Shown here: positions 9,262 through 18,687 of the stretch, piece after piece
Layout: every line of letters starts with the position of its first letter
Position numbering within the stretch: the first letter of the stretch is position 1
DNA from: GCA-002282575 sp964493995
Lineage (GTDB): Bacteria > Pseudomonadota > Gammaproteobacteria > Thiomicrospirales > Thiomicrospiraceae
Assembly (NCBI GenBank): GCA_964493995.1
Contig: CAZBQD010000008.1
Location: 1-64,000, forward strand
Direction: 5' to 3'
Length of the DNA: 64,000 nucleotides
Position numbers and translations under genes: made by a program
Notes under the pieces: model-generated
What the model was told of the DNA's origin: nothing
What the model saw: the letters and a program-made list of their open reading frames with translations, nothing else
The model's database searches: none

Positions 9262-9294
9262 AAAAGCCCAGCAAAATTGCTGGGCTTTTTTTCT
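9262..9294. terminator. Bidirectional intrinsic terminator
   Basis: An 11-bp perfect stem (AAGCCCAGCAA / TTGCTGGGCTT, 9264-9287) is flanked by a T-run on the right and an A-run on the left. It lies between the convergent chemoreceptor and OFA transporter genes and can serve both. Confidence 0.9.
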
Positions 9295-9302
9295 TGCTCC
9301 GA

Positions 9303-10973
9303 TCAATTAAATAGCTTAGCTGCACTTAACGCGGTGCGATAAACACCCCACGCCAAGGGAATGGCGACCACACCCCATGCCAACCACAACCAAATAGGCT
9401 TGTCTTTGTAGTAAGCTTGATCACTCAGGCCAACTTCGACGGTCGCGGCTCTTTCTTGCGCTAATTGACGCTCATGTGCCAACTCAGCTTCGCTCATAAA
9501 ATGTTTTTTATCCACAGGCTTAATGAGCAGATTAGCAACCAAACCAATCAACAACATGCCGACCAAAATGTACATCGTTTGGTTATAAACGGCTTCGCGA
9601 GGGATACCCAAACTGAGCTGATAATCACGCATATAATTGACCACCACTGGCCCTAAAATACCGGCAGTTGCCCAAGCTGTCAGCAAACGACCATGAATCG
9701 CACCCACCATTTGCGTACCGAACAAATCGGCCAAATAAGCGGGTACCGTAGCAAAACCACCACCATACATACTCAGAATAATGGCGAAAGCACCGACAAA
9801 CAGCAATTTACTGCCCTCTCCTGCACTGGCAGGAATACTGGCATAGAGTAAACCACCCAGCACAAAGAAGACGACATAAGTCATCTTGCGACCCAGCTTA
9901 TCCGACAGGCTCGCCCAGAAAAAACGCCCGCCAATATTGAACAAACTGAGCAAGGCGGTAAATCCAGCCGCCACACCCGCAATGGCCGTTAACTGTGCCT
10001 TATCAAGCTCATTAAACTTAGCTTCGACCCCAATCAACGCGCCACCAAACACCTCTTGCAGCATCGGGCTAGCCATGCCAATGACTCCAATGCCAGCGGA
10101 AACGTTCATACACAATACCAGCCACACCAACCAGAACTGCGGAATACCCCACACTTTACTGACGTGTACGTGCCCTTGCGTAATCATCGGATTCGCCACC
10201 ATGGCGGCAGGCGGTGTCCAGTTTTCAGGCTTCCAACCCGAAGGCGGCACGCGGTAAGACAAGGCACCGCCCATCATAAACACAAAATAAATCGAAGCCA
10301 TGACGATGAAGGTTTGCATCACGCCAACATCGGTATCGGTGGCAAAAAACTTCATTAACTCAGCGGCTAAGGGAGAGCCAATCATGGCACCACCACCAAA
10401 GCCCATAATGGCCATACCAGTTGCCAAACCGCGACGATCGGGGAACCATTTAATGAGGGTACTCACTGGCGAAATATAGCCTAACCCCAGGCCAATACCG
10501 CCAATCACCCCAGAACCCAGTAACATCAACCAAAACTGATGCAGATGAATCCCCAAGGCGGAAATCATCATGCCGCCACACCATAAAATGGCGCTAATGA
10601 CGCCCGCTTTACGCGGCCCGACGCGCTCTAACCAACCGCCCCACAGCGCTGCTGCCGAACCCAAAAAGACAAAAAACAGGGTGTACATCCAGCCCAAAGT
10701 GGAAATTTTCCAATCACAATCCGTAGTGAATAATTCTTGAAAAAAACCTACCTCAGGACCACACTGCACCGCAGCACTGACCCCAATCGCTTTAGATAAA
10801 GGCAGCCAAAAAACGGAAAAGCCATAAGCCATGCCAATACACAAATGAATGGCTAAAGCAGCTGGCGGCACCAGCCAACGGTTATAGCCTGGATGGGCAA
10901 TAATGCGCCGTTTAGATAAGAAACTGCCGTGATCGGAAGGATCTACGGCCTGCTGAACCCTGGTATCACTCAT
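9303..10973 (-). CDS. OFA-family MFS transporter (oxalate/formate antiporter type)
   Basis: 556 residues with about 12 membrane helices. It belongs to the major facilitator superfamily and resembles the OFA branch: the N-terminal YGFSVFWLPLSKA, the GLGLGYISPVSTLIKWFPDRRGLATGMA segment between helices 4 and 5, and GRFFWASLSDKLGRK in the middle. A long hydrophilic loop precedes the last helix. OFA members exchange small carboxylates, but the substrate here is not known. AGGAAAA lies upstream of the ATG. The gene stands alone, convergent with the chemoreceptor gene. Confidence 0.85.
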   Translation of the reverse strand: MSDTRVQQAVDPSDHGSFLSKRRIIAHPGYNRWLVPPAALAIHLCIGMAYGFSVFWLPLSKAIGVSAAVQCGPEVGFFQELFTTDCDWKISTLGWMYTLFFVFLGSAAALWGGWLERVGPRKAGVISAILWCGGMMISALGIHLHQFWLMLLGSGVIGGIGLGLGYISPVSTLIKWFPDRRGLATGMAIMGFGGGAMIGSPLAAELMKFFATDTDVGVMQTFIVMASIYFVFMMGGALSYRVPPSGWKPENWTPPAAMVANPMITQGHVHVSKVWGIPQFWLVWLVLCMNVSAGIGVIGMASPMLQEVFGGALIGVEAKFNELDKAQLTAIAGVAAGFTALLSLFNIGGRFFWASLSDKLGRKMTYVVFFVLGGLLYASIPASAGEGSKLLFVGAFAIILSMYGGGFATVPAYLADLFGTQMVGAIHGRLLTAWATAGILGPVVVNYMRDYQLSLGIPREAVYNQTMYILVGMLLIGLVANLLIKPVDKKHFMSEAELAHERQLAQERAATVEVGLSDQAYYKDKPIWLWLAWGVVAIPLAWGVYRTALSAAKLFN

Positions 10974-11071
10974 GATGATTTTCCTATTGCTGATTGAATT
11001 TGGGGGTAATTGACGTTATTTTTTTGTATTGTACTTAGCTGGTACTGGATTATTATGATGACTGAACGAGA

Positions 11072-11452
11072 TCAAGACAAGGCTTTGACATAAACCCAAC
11101 GTCCTTTCTCGCGCACAAACTCACTCACTTCGTGCATCTCGTGCACCAGGCCCTCGGCATCACGCCAATGCGCGATAAATTCCACCACGCCCGTGCTATC
11201 ATCCGCACCACCTCGCTCGGTGCGTATTACCGTCAAGCCTTGCCAATCGGTTGCGGCCAACTGCTTCAAACTGGCTTTACTGGGGCGCGTTTCGCTTGCC
11301 CAGGTTTTATACAAATAATCCCCGTCTCGTCGCACATAAGCCACATAACGCGAACGCATTAACACCTCTGCCGTTGCCGCCGACTTGCCTTGCAATAACA
11401 GCGGCGCACAACAGGCTTTCCACTCCAGACCAGAACCACAAATACAACTCAT
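11072..11452 (-). CDS. ychJ: YchJ-family SEC-C motif protein
   Basis: 126 residues. The N-terminus has the zinc-binding SEC-C pattern CxCGSG...CC (C3, C5, C14, C15). The YchJ/UPF0225 core follows, with MRSRYVAYVRRDGDYLYKTW and a conserved FIAHWRD. The SEC-C motif binds zinc. The cellular role of YchJ is not established. The ATG lies 2 nt after the uvrD stop, so the gene is very likely cotranscribed with uvrD. Confidence 0.88.
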   Translation of the reverse strand: MSCICGSGLEWKACCAPLLLQGKSAATAEVLMRSRYVAYVRRDGDYLYKTWASETRPSKASLKQLAATDWQGLTVIRTERGGADDSTGVVEFIAHWRDAEGLVHEMHEVSEFVREKGRWVYVKALS

Positions 11453-11454
11453 AG

Positions 11455-13647
11455 TTAATCGCCCTGCCAGCGTTCTAATTTAGCGACGCTTAGTAACAAC
11501 CAACGCGTTGCATCGCAAAAGCGCACTTGCACGCGCCCATCTTCACCCATGCCATCGACGGCAACGACCAACCCCTCACCAAAACGGGCATGAATCACCT
11601 TACTGCCTTTCGGGAAAGGCACTTCGTTGCTAGCCTGACCGGATACGACAGGCTCACCGCTTCTATCAGAGGACTGACTATAGGCACTCACAGCCGACCG
11701 CTGATAAGCACCAATCGACTGAATCAACTCGCTGGGAATTTCTTGCACAAAACGGGAAACCTGCATCAGGCTTTCTGCACCATGAAAACGACGCATCGAA
11801 CAACTTGTTAACAACAGAGACTGTTTCGCACGCGTCATCGCCACATACATCAGGCGGCGCTCCTCGCTCAGCCCATCGGCATCTTCTAAGGCACGAGATA
11901 AAGGGAAAATACCTTCTTCCAAACCTGTTACCGCCACCCAAGCAAACTCCAGCCCCTTCGCTGCATGAATGGTCATCAGCTGTGCCAAATCCCGCTCCGA
12001 CTCGCCCTTATCACCAGCATCTAAGGCTGTTTGCGCTAAAAACAGCAATAAGGGATCGGTAATGGCTAAGGCTTCCGCCGCATCTTCATCCACTTGATAT
12101 TGACTGGCGGCATTCACCAACTCAGTTAAGTTTTCTTGCCGACCCTCGCCCGTTAGCCCATCCTGACCATAGAACTCCCACAACCCCGAATCTTTGATAA
12201 TGGCTTCCATTAATAAGGCGACATCACCAGAACGCAAAGCCTGCCACTGCTTAAACAGCCCGACAAAAGCACTGGCACCTTGCAAGGCTTTCCCCGACAA
12301 GCCCCCTTTTTCCACCATCCAGCTTGTTGCTTCTAACAGGCTTAAATGCTGTTGCTGCGCCAGCAGGGCGATTTTTGCTAACGACTTTTCACCCAAACCA
12401 CGTGTCGGCGTATTAATCACACGCGCAAAAGCCGCGTCGTCTTGCGGATTTAACAACAAGCGCGTATAAGCCAAAGCATCCTTCACTTCGGCACGTTCAA
12501 AAAAGCGCATACCACCGGTGACTTTGTAAGGAATGCCTTCGCGCGTTAACACCTGCTCCAACACACGCGACTGATGATTAGAGCGATACAGCACCGCCAG
12601 ATCGGCCAAAGCACCGCCCGTTTCCTGCCAGCGACGAATGCCTTGCACAATATAGCGCGCCTCATCGAACTCGTTAATGGCCGCATAATGACCGACTTTG
12701 TCGCCCTCGCCTTGCGCCGACCACAAGTCTTTACCCATACGCCCTTGGTTATGGGCAATCACCGCATTGGCTGCCGACAAAATGGTTTGCGTCGAACGAT
12801 AGTTTTGCTCTAAGCGCACGATATCACAGGGTACGCAGGTTTCGGTAAAGTCGCGAATATTCGCTACTTCCGCGCCACGCCAACCATAAATGGACTGATC
12901 ATCGTCGCCGACCACAAACAAGCCGCACCCCTCACCGGCCAGTAATTTCAGCCACTGATATTGCAACCGATTGGTGTCTTGAAACTCATCCACCAAAATT
13001 TCCCGAAAACGCCCCTGATAATGTGCCAATAAGCCAGGATGCTTGAGCAGCAACTCATAACTGCGTAACAACAACTCACCAAAATCGACTAAGCCAGACA
13101 CCTGACATTGTTGCTCGTAAGCTTCATACAAAGGCAACCAAGGTAATTCACCATAAGCCTGAGCCACATCCTGCGCACGCCGCCCTTGATCTTTTTCCCG
13201 ACCAATTAAATAAGCCAGCGTTTTACTCGATAGCACTTTTTCGTCAATTTCATGCTCACGCAAGATACGCTTGCACAAGCGCTGCTGGTCTTCGCTATCA
13301 ATAACCGTAAAACTATCCGGCAAATCGGCTTCACGCGCATGAAGTCGTAATAAACGATGCGCAATACCATGAAAGGTTCCCATCCACACATGATTCGCCC
13401 AGGGAAAGACAGACGATAAACGATGACGCATTTCGCCTGCCGCTTTATTGGTAAAGGTTAAGGCTAATACCTGCGCAGGGCCATAACCGCGCTCACTCAG
13501 CAAGTGGAGCATACGCGCAATGAGCACGCGCGTTTTACCGCTCCCCGCTCCCGCCAACACAAGCGCATAGGGAAGACGCGTGGTGACAGCCGATAATTGT
13601 GCGTCATTCAGACCCTCTTGCCACACCGCTTGATTTTTTGCTTGCAT
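11455..13647 (-). CDS. uvrD: DNA helicase II (UvrD)
   Basis: UvrD is a superfamily 1A 3'-5' helicase that acts in mismatch repair and nucleotide excision repair. The protein is 730 residues, as in E. coli. Walker A GAGSGKT lies at about 33-39. Further motifs are VDEFQDTN, GDDDQSIYGWRGA, LEQNYRST, HAAKGLEF and VAMTRAKQSL. The C-terminal tudor-like domain (VIHARFGEGLVV) distinguishes UvrD from Rep, and a separate rep gene lies at 33.4 kb. No clear ribosome-binding site precedes the ATG. ychJ follows in the same operon. Confidence 0.96.
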   Translation of the reverse strand: MQAKNQAVWQEGLNDAQLSAVTTRLPYALVLAGAGSGKTRVLIARMLHLLSERGYGPAQVLALTFTNKAAGEMRHRLSSVFPWANHVWMGTFHGIAHRLLRLHAREADLPDSFTVIDSEDQQRLCKRILREHEIDEKVLSSKTLAYLIGREKDQGRRAQDVAQAYGELPWLPLYEAYEQQCQVSGLVDFGELLLRSYELLLKHPGLLAHYQGRFREILVDEFQDTNRLQYQWLKLLAGEGCGLFVVGDDDQSIYGWRGAEVANIRDFTETCVPCDIVRLEQNYRSTQTILSAANAVIAHNQGRMGKDLWSAQGEGDKVGHYAAINEFDEARYIVQGIRRWQETGGALADLAVLYRSNHQSRVLEQVLTREGIPYKVTGGMRFFERAEVKDALAYTRLLLNPQDDAAFARVINTPTRGLGEKSLAKIALLAQQQHLSLLEATSWMVEKGGLSGKALQGASAFVGLFKQWQALRSGDVALLMEAIIKDSGLWEFYGQDGLTGEGRQENLTELVNAASQYQVDEDAAEALAITDPLLLFLAQTALDAGDKGESERDLAQLMTIHAAKGLEFAWVAVTGLEEGIFPLSRALEDADGLSEERRLMYVAMTRAKQSLLLTSCSMRRFHGAESLMQVSRFVQEIPSELIQSIGAYQRSAVSAYSQSSDRSGEPVVSGQASNEVPFPKGSKVIHARFGEGLVVAVDGMGEDGRVQVRFCDATRWLLLSVAKLERWQGD

Positions 13648-13772
13648 TTTTAATAAAAACCCTGTACAAATGACTTAATGTAAATTCGACTAGCCTTAAT
13701 CGCATCGCCGATGCGACTTGTCTATCACAACTTATCCACTTTAATTTTTCTTTTACTCAACGGGAGAACCCC

Positions 13773-14102
13773 ATGAGCGATTTAGTTCTACACACCTCTG
13801 ATAGCACTTTTGAACAAGACATTATCAAAGCTGAATTGCCTGTTTTGCTTGATTTTTGGGCACCTTGGTGTGGTCCGTGTAAAATGATTGCCCCCATTTT
13901 AGATGAAGTGGCGCAAGAATACACGGGTAAAGTCGTTGTTGCTAAATTGAACATCGATGAAAACCCTGCACAACCACCTAAATTTGGTGTGCGTGGTATT
14001 CCGACGCTCATGCTGCTGAAAGGCGGTCAAGTTGTCGCTACCCGCGTGGGTGCCTTATCTAAATCTCAATTAACTGACTTCTTGAACAGCAACCTAAACT
14101 AA
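13773..14102 (+). CDS. trxA: Thioredoxin 1
   Basis: 109 residues, a classical thioredoxin with the WCGPCK active site and GIPTLMLLK at the cis-proline. It reduces cytoplasmic disulfides. AACGGGAGAACCCC precedes the ATG. The trxA-rho order is conserved widely in Proteobacteria. A perfect 7-bp hairpin (13700-13716) lies in the gap to uvrD but has no T-run. Confidence 0.97.
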   Translation: MSDLVLHTSDSTFEQDIIKAELPVLLDFWAPWCGPCKMIAPILDEVAQEYTGKVVVAKLNIDENPAQPPKFGVRGIPTLMLLKGGQVVATRVGALSKSQLTDFLNSNLN

Positions 14103-14114
14103 TTCTAACTTTCT

Positions 14115-14140
14115 GGGGAGAGATCTTCTTTCTTCTCCCC
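14115..14140 (+). promoter_or_regulatory. Hairpin in the trxA-rho spacer, possible rho leader structure
   Basis: GGGGAGA (14115-14121) can pair with TCTCCCC (14134-14140). A pyrimidine-rich tract lies between and after them, just before rho. In E. coli rho is autoregulated by attenuation in its leader. Here the C/T-rich, hairpin-bearing spacer would allow something similar, but that is inference. Confidence 0.4.
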
Positions 14141-14177
14141 TTCCGTTCTCTCCCTTTCTGGATCATAAAGTAATCGC

Positions 14178-15437
14178 ATGAATCTCAACGAACTCAAAAA
14201 ACGTCATATTTCCGAACTACAAGAACTGGCTAACAGCCTTGGACTTGAATTAACGCGCGCGCGCAAACAAGATATTATTTTTGCTCTACTGAAAGACCAC
14301 GCCAAAAAAGGCGAGGACATTTCAGGCTCTGGCGTACTCGAAATTTTACCAGACGGGTTCGGATTCTTGCGTACCGAAGAGGGCACTTACCTCTCTGGTC
14401 CCGATGACCTTTATGTTTCACCCAGCCAAATTCGTCGTTTTGGGCTGCGCCAAGGTGATACGGTTTCAGGTCGTATTCGCACCCCTAAAGATGGCGAACG
14501 CTACTTTGCCTTACTGAAAGTCGATAGCATCAACTTTGAACCGCCAGAAGTAGCACAGCACAAAATTCTGTTCGAAAACCTAACGCCCTTGCACGCCACT
14601 AAACGCTTGCGCATGGAAATTGGTAACGGATCGACCGAAGACATTACCGCTCGGGTTATCGACTTGGTAGCGCCCTTTGGTAAGGGTCAGCGTGGTTTGA
14701 TTGTTGCACCGCCAAAAGCGGGTAAAACCATGATGTTGCAAAACATCGCTCACTCCATTGCCGTCAACCATCCCGATGCTTATCTCATCGTGCTGCTCAT
14801 TGACGAGCGCCCTGAAGAAGTGACGGAAATGCAGCGTACCGTTAAAGGCGAAGTCATTGCTTCCACCTTTGATGAACCCGCCAATCGCCATGTACAAGTG
14901 GCGGAAATGGTCATTGAAAAAGCCAAACGCTTGGTTGAACACAAACGCGATGTCATCATTCTGTTGGACTCAATTACCCGTTTAGCGCGTGCTTACAATA
15001 CGGTTGCGCCCTCGTCTGGCAAAATCCTGACCGGTGGTGTCGATGCCAATGCCTTGCACCGTCCTAAGCGCTTCTTTGGTGCGGCACGTAATATCGAAGA
15101 AGGGGGTTCGCTGACCATTCTAGCGACCGCCTTGGTTGAAACCGGCTCTAAAATGGATGATGTGATTTACGAGGAATTCAAAGGTACCGGCAACATGGAA
15201 GTGCACATGGATCGCCACATTGCTGAGCGTCGTGTTTTCCCTGCCATTAACATTAAGCGTTCGGGTACACGTCGTGAAGAGTTACTCACTAAGGCCGATG
15301 AACTGAATATGCTGTGGATTGTGCGTAAATTCCTCGGCAATATGGGCGATACCGAAGCGATTGAATTCCTCAATGATCGCCTCAAAGCCAGCAAAACGAA
15401 CGATGAGTTCTTTGCGGCGATGAAGCGCGGCGGTTAA
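14178..15437 (+). CDS. rho: Transcription termination factor Rho
   Basis: Hexameric RNA-dependent ATPase that ends transcription at Rho-dependent sites. The protein is 419 residues, the normal size. It has the N-terminal helix bundle, an RNA-binding cold-shock-like fold with DGFGFLR (59-65), Walker A APPKAGKT (177-184) and the conserved Q/R loops (VAPSSGKILTGGVD). It follows trxA after 75 nt, and an intrinsic terminator lies just after its stop. Confidence 0.98.
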   Translation: MNLNELKKRHISELQELANSLGLELTRARKQDIIFALLKDHAKKGEDISGSGVLEILPDGFGFLRTEEGTYLSGPDDLYVSPSQIRRFGLRQGDTVSGRIRTPKDGERYFALLKVDSINFEPPEVAQHKILFENLTPLHATKRLRMEIGNGSTEDITARVIDLVAPFGKGQRGLIVAPPKAGKTMMLQNIAHSIAVNHPDAYLIVLLIDERPEEVTEMQRTVKGEVIASTFDEPANRHVQVAEMVIEKAKRLVEHKRDVIILLDSITRLARAYNTVAPSSGKILTGGVDANALHRPKRFFGAARNIEEGGSLTILATALVETGSKMDDVIYEEFKGTGNMEVHMDRHIAERRVFPAINIKRSGTRREELLTKADELNMLWIVRKFLGNMGDTEAIEFLNDRLKASKTNDEFFAAMKRGG

Positions 15438-15452
15438 CCCCTTTCGACTGAA

Positions 15453-15482
15453 CAGGGAGCTATGCCTAGTTCCCCTTTTCTA
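15453..15482 (+). terminator. Probable intrinsic terminator after rho
   Basis: GGGAGCTA / TAGTTCCC form an 8-bp stem (one G-U pair) with loop TGCC, followed by CTTTTCT. It lies 15 nt after the rho stop. Confidence 0.55.
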
Positions 15483-15501
15483 TTGCTGCAAGAGAATATC
15501 C

Positions 15502-16785
15502 ATGACCATTCCATGGCAAAATTTTCAATCCGTTATTCAATCCCTACTCATTGAGCTTTATCCTGAGCTGGGCGATGAACAGCAAACCAATCAAGACTAT
15601 CAACAAGGATTGGAGTTACGTCGCAGCTTGTTAGATCAGCTATTTTGCGAACTGACACCCGACAATGAAGATGAGCAAACGGATCGTTTTGTGCAGGCTT
15701 GTTTGTTAAACGACTTGAGCTATCCACTCATTCACAGCGATTTAATGGCACTGGCGCGCAGTGTCCTAGGTAGCTTAGTCAACGGACAAAACTGTCAAGA
15801 AGTAATGGCACTCAACCGTGGCTTCGACCGCATTGAAAAGAAAGTCTCGGTCGCTTATTTCCATCATTATTTGCGCAAGCTCGCAGTCAAAAATCATATC
15901 CGACTCTCTCACCTAGCGAATTTGAGCGAAAAAAACCTACTGGTACACTACCAAAATCATTTGCAATGGATGCTACAACTGATTAATCAGTTGCAAGGCA
16001 TAGAAGCCGACCCACCGGTTGAATTAGATCATAATCGCTGTACCTTTGGTCGCTGGTTGCATGGGCAAGTGATACCCATGATTAAGTCCACCAGCCACTT
16101 TAAGGAAGTGGAGCGCCTGCACATTAAATTGCACAAACTAGGAAAAGATGTGCTCACTCATCAGCAATCAGGACAAGCCAGTCATCGTCAGTTGATTCAT
16201 TTGATGGGGCGATTAGACTATATTTCATTGGAAGTAGGGGCTGAAATCGCCATTTTGAATGACATGATGATGATTACCGAGTACCACAAAGACCCACTAA
16301 CCGGCGTACTCACACGTCATCTGTTGGATAAAATCATGAGTGCGCAAATTGAGATTGCTAAAGCAACGGAAAGCACCTGCGCGCTATTGATGATGGATTT
16401 GGATCATTTTAAACAGATTAATGACACTCACGGTCACTTAGCGGGCGATTTAGTCATTCAAAACTTTACCGACATTCTCAAACGTACTTTGCGTAAATCT
16501 GACTTTATTTTTCGTTTTGGCGGTGAAGAATTTTTGGTACTGGTACCGTCTACCAACGCACAGGACTTGCAACAGATTGCGCAAAAAATTCTGTTTGAAG
16601 TAAGACAACAAAGCGTTGCAACCTCAAACGACTCGATGGTGCAGTACACCGTCAGTATTGGTGCCACCACCATTGAGCCGAGCAATCTGTCCTTTGTCAC
16701 CAAAGAAGTCGTCAATCATTATATTGGCGAAGCGGATGCCAGACTCTATTTGGCGAAACGTAATGGACGCAATCGCGTCGAATAG
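15502..16785 (+). CDS. Zinc-sensing (CZB) diguanylate cyclase, DgcZ-like with an N-terminal extension
   Basis: 427 residues and soluble. A helical N-terminal region (1-145) is followed by a CZB domain and a GGDEF domain. CZB evidence: C180 in CTFGRWL, with H207 and H211 at the same spacing as the zinc ligands C52, H79 and H83 of E. coli DgcZ; H149 or H153 would be the fourth ligand. The GGDEF domain has GGEEF at 340-344 and a canonical inhibitory RKSD (331-334) five residues upstream, so it should be active and product-inhibited. DgcZ is about 300 residues, so the first 145 residues are an addition that I do not recognise. The gene follows rho in the same direction, separated from it by a terminator. 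Confidence 0.9.
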   Translation: MTIPWQNFQSVIQSLLIELYPELGDEQQTNQDYQQGLELRRSLLDQLFCELTPDNEDEQTDRFVQACLLNDLSYPLIHSDLMALARSVLGSLVNGQNCQEVMALNRGFDRIEKKVSVAYFHHYLRKLAVKNHIRLSHLANLSEKNLLVHYQNHLQWMLQLINQLQGIEADPPVELDHNRCTFGRWLHGQVIPMIKSTSHFKEVERLHIKLHKLGKDVLTHQQSGQASHRQLIHLMGRLDYISLEVGAEIAILNDMMMITEYHKDPLTGVLTRHLLDKIMSAQIEIAKATESTCALLMMDLDHFKQINDTHGHLAGDLVIQNFTDILKRTLRKSDFIFRFGGEEFLVLVPSTNAQDLQQIAQKILFEVRQQSVATSNDSMVQYTVSIGATTIEPSNLSFVTKEVVNHYIGEADARLYLAKRNGRNRVE

Positions 16786-16801
16786 CGGTTAGAGCCAAGG
16801 T

Positions 16802-17512
16802 TTAGCTATTCGAACGCAATTCAATACCGATATCCGCTTCTTCAATGGCACGCCAAGCACACGGCGGCAAATCATCCGGTAAGGATAGAGCGCCCATTTG
16901 AATGCGCGACAACTTATCCACCGAATTACCCACAGCAGCTAACATACGCCTGACTTGATGATAACGTCCTTCATCAATGACCAATAATAGCTCTTGAGAA
17001 GCCGTCTGTTGCACCGAAATCGCTTTGACTGGCTTTGGCTCATCATTTAATTCGATCTCTTGCCACAGCGCGTTTATTTGCGTTTCATTCAAAGGGTCTC
17101 GCGTGGTAACACGATAGGTTTTCGGCACATGGCGTTTGGGATGGGTTAAGCGATGAATCAACTGGCCATCATCGGTGAGTAGCAATAAGCCACTGGTATC
17201 CACATCCAAACGACCAACAGGTTGCACGCCACGCGCTCGGTAGATGCTCGGTAATAAATCCAACACACTAGGATGATGTTGTGGCTTAGCCGAGCATTCA
17301 TAACCCAATGGCTTATGCATCATAATGACAATCCGATCCTGCCAAACACACAGCTCATCATCGTAATAAAAGCTGACTTGCTCCGGCAACACCGCCTGTT
17401 TTGGCTTAAGACACACCTCACCGTCAACGAGCGCATGGCCACGCTCAATCAGCGCCAAGCATTGCTTACGGCTACCGACGCCTTGGCTTTGAATGGCTTG
17501 TAATAAGGTCAT
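16802..17512 (-). CDS. rsuA: 16S rRNA pseudouridine(516) synthase RsuA
   Basis: 236 residues. An N-terminal S4 RNA-binding domain (SRKQCLALIERGHALVDG) is followed by the pseudouridine synthase domain. The catalytic aspartate lies in GRLDVDTSGLLLLTDDG, and RYHQVRRMLAAVGN is near the C-terminus. It isomerises one uridine in 16S rRNA. The start overlaps the hemE stop as ATGA, so it is translated as the second gene of a hemE-rsuA operon. It is convergent with the CZB diguanylate cyclase gene, 16 nt away. Confidence 0.9.
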   Translation of the reverse strand: MTLLQAIQSQGVGSRKQCLALIERGHALVDGEVCLKPKQAVLPEQVSFYYDDELCVWQDRIVIMMHKPLGYECSAKPQHHPSVLDLLPSIYRARGVQPVGRLDVDTSGLLLLTDDGQLIHRLTHPKRHVPKTYRVTTRDPLNETQINALWQEIELNDEPKPVKAISVQQTASQELLLVIDEGRYHQVRRMLAAVGNSVDKLSRIQMGALSLPDDLPPCAWRAIEEADIGIELRSNS

Positions 17513-18582
17513 GCGTGATATTGGAAACCGTGTTTATGCACCGCATCGACATAGGCTTTAACATGCTCAGGGTTAATTTCCGGATGAATACCATGCCCCA
17601 AATTAAACACATGACCCGAATTTGCCGTATGCTGACCAAAGCTTGCCAAAATACGCGCTACTTCCGCATCAATAATTTCAGGTTGAGCATAGAGCAAACC
17701 GGGATCCATATTGCCTTGTAAGGCTACCTTATCGCCCAAACGTGCACGGATATCACCCAACTCAACCGTCCAATCCAGTCCAACGCAGTCGGCACCGACC
17801 GCAATCTCCTCGATCCACTGGCCGCCGCCTTTCGTAAAGACGATCAGCGGTACACGACGACCATCGGCTTCTTTGGTCAGCCCAGCGCTGATTTGCTGCA
17901 TATAGCGCAGTGAAAACTCGCGGAAAGCCGGTGTTGATAAAGCACCGCCCCACGTATCGAAAATTTGCACCGCTTGCGCACCTGCAGCAATTTGCGCGTT
18001 CAGATAACTAGTCACCGACTGCGCCAACTTGTCTAACAACGCATGCAGTGTAGCAGGCTCGTTGTACATCATCGCCTTGATTTTAGAGAAGGTTTTGCTA
18101 CTACCGCCTTCAACCATATAAGTGGCCAGCGTCCAAGGAGAGCCGGAAAAACCAATCAAAGGTACACGTCCATTCAACTCACGACGGATGGTTCGCACCG
18201 CATCCATGACATACTTGAGTTCCGTTTCGGGATCTGGCACACCAATCTTATCGACATCGGCTTTACAGGTAATGGGACGAGCAAATTGAGGACCTTCACC
18301 TTGGGCAAAGCTCAAACCCAAGCCCATGGCATCGGGAATGGTGAGAATGTCAGAAAATAGAATGGCCGCATCCAGATCATAACGCTCTAATGGCTGAAGC
18401 GTCACTTCACAGGCCAACTCAGGGTTGGTGCAAAGCGCCATAAAACTGCCCGCTTTGGCTCTGGTGGCACGATATTCTGGTAAGTAACGACCCGCTTGAC
18501 GCATCATCCAAACAGGCGTGGTATCAACCGGTTGACGGAGGAGGGCGCGTAAAAAACGATCATTTTTTAATTCAGCTGACAT
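17509..18582 (-). CDS. hemE: Uroporphyrinogen decarboxylase
   Basis: HemE removes four carboxyl groups from uroporphyrinogen III to give coproporphyrinogen III in heme synthesis. From the ATG at 18582 it has 357 residues, the usual length. GTGAGAAAC precedes this ATG, so I prefer it to the in-frame GTG at 18597. The signatures RQAGRYLPEYR and ILFSDILTIPDAMGL near the N-terminus and GFSGSPWTLATYM in the middle are intact. The stop overlaps rsuA (ATGA). Confidence 0.97.
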   Translation of the reverse strand: MSAELKNDRFLRALLRQPVDTTPVWMMRQAGRYLPEYRATRAKAGSFMALCTNPELACEVTLQPLERYDLDAAILFSDILTIPDAMGLGLSFAQGEGPQFARPITCKADVDKIGVPDPETELKYVMDAVRTIRRELNGRVPLIGFSGSPWTLATYMVEGGSSKTFSKIKAMMYNEPATLHALLDKLAQSVTSYLNAQIAAGAQAVQIFDTWGGALSTPAFREFSLRYMQQISAGLTKEADGRRVPLIVFTKGGGQWIEEIAVGADCVGLDWTVELGDIRARLGDKVALQGNMDPGLLYAQPEIIDAEVARILASFGQHTANSGHVFNLGHGIHPEINPEHVKAYVDAVHKHGFQYHA

Positions 18583-18687
18583 AATTAAGTTTCTCACAAG
18601 GGTCGAAGTTCACGATGCAACGCACCGAGGTAGATTTTTTGACTATCGCGGTATTATAAACGAGAGAGAGCCACAAAGCCCATAAAG

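Noticed and set aside
9508..9516. Perfect DnaA box TTATCCACA inside the OFA transporter gene
   Set aside because: A single isolated 9-mer is expected about once in two such windows by chance, and no other boxes are close.
13700..13716. Perfect hairpin TCGCATC-GCC-GATGCGA between uvrD and trxA
   Set aside because: No T-run follows on either strand, so it is not a clear terminator, and no regulator site could be assigned.
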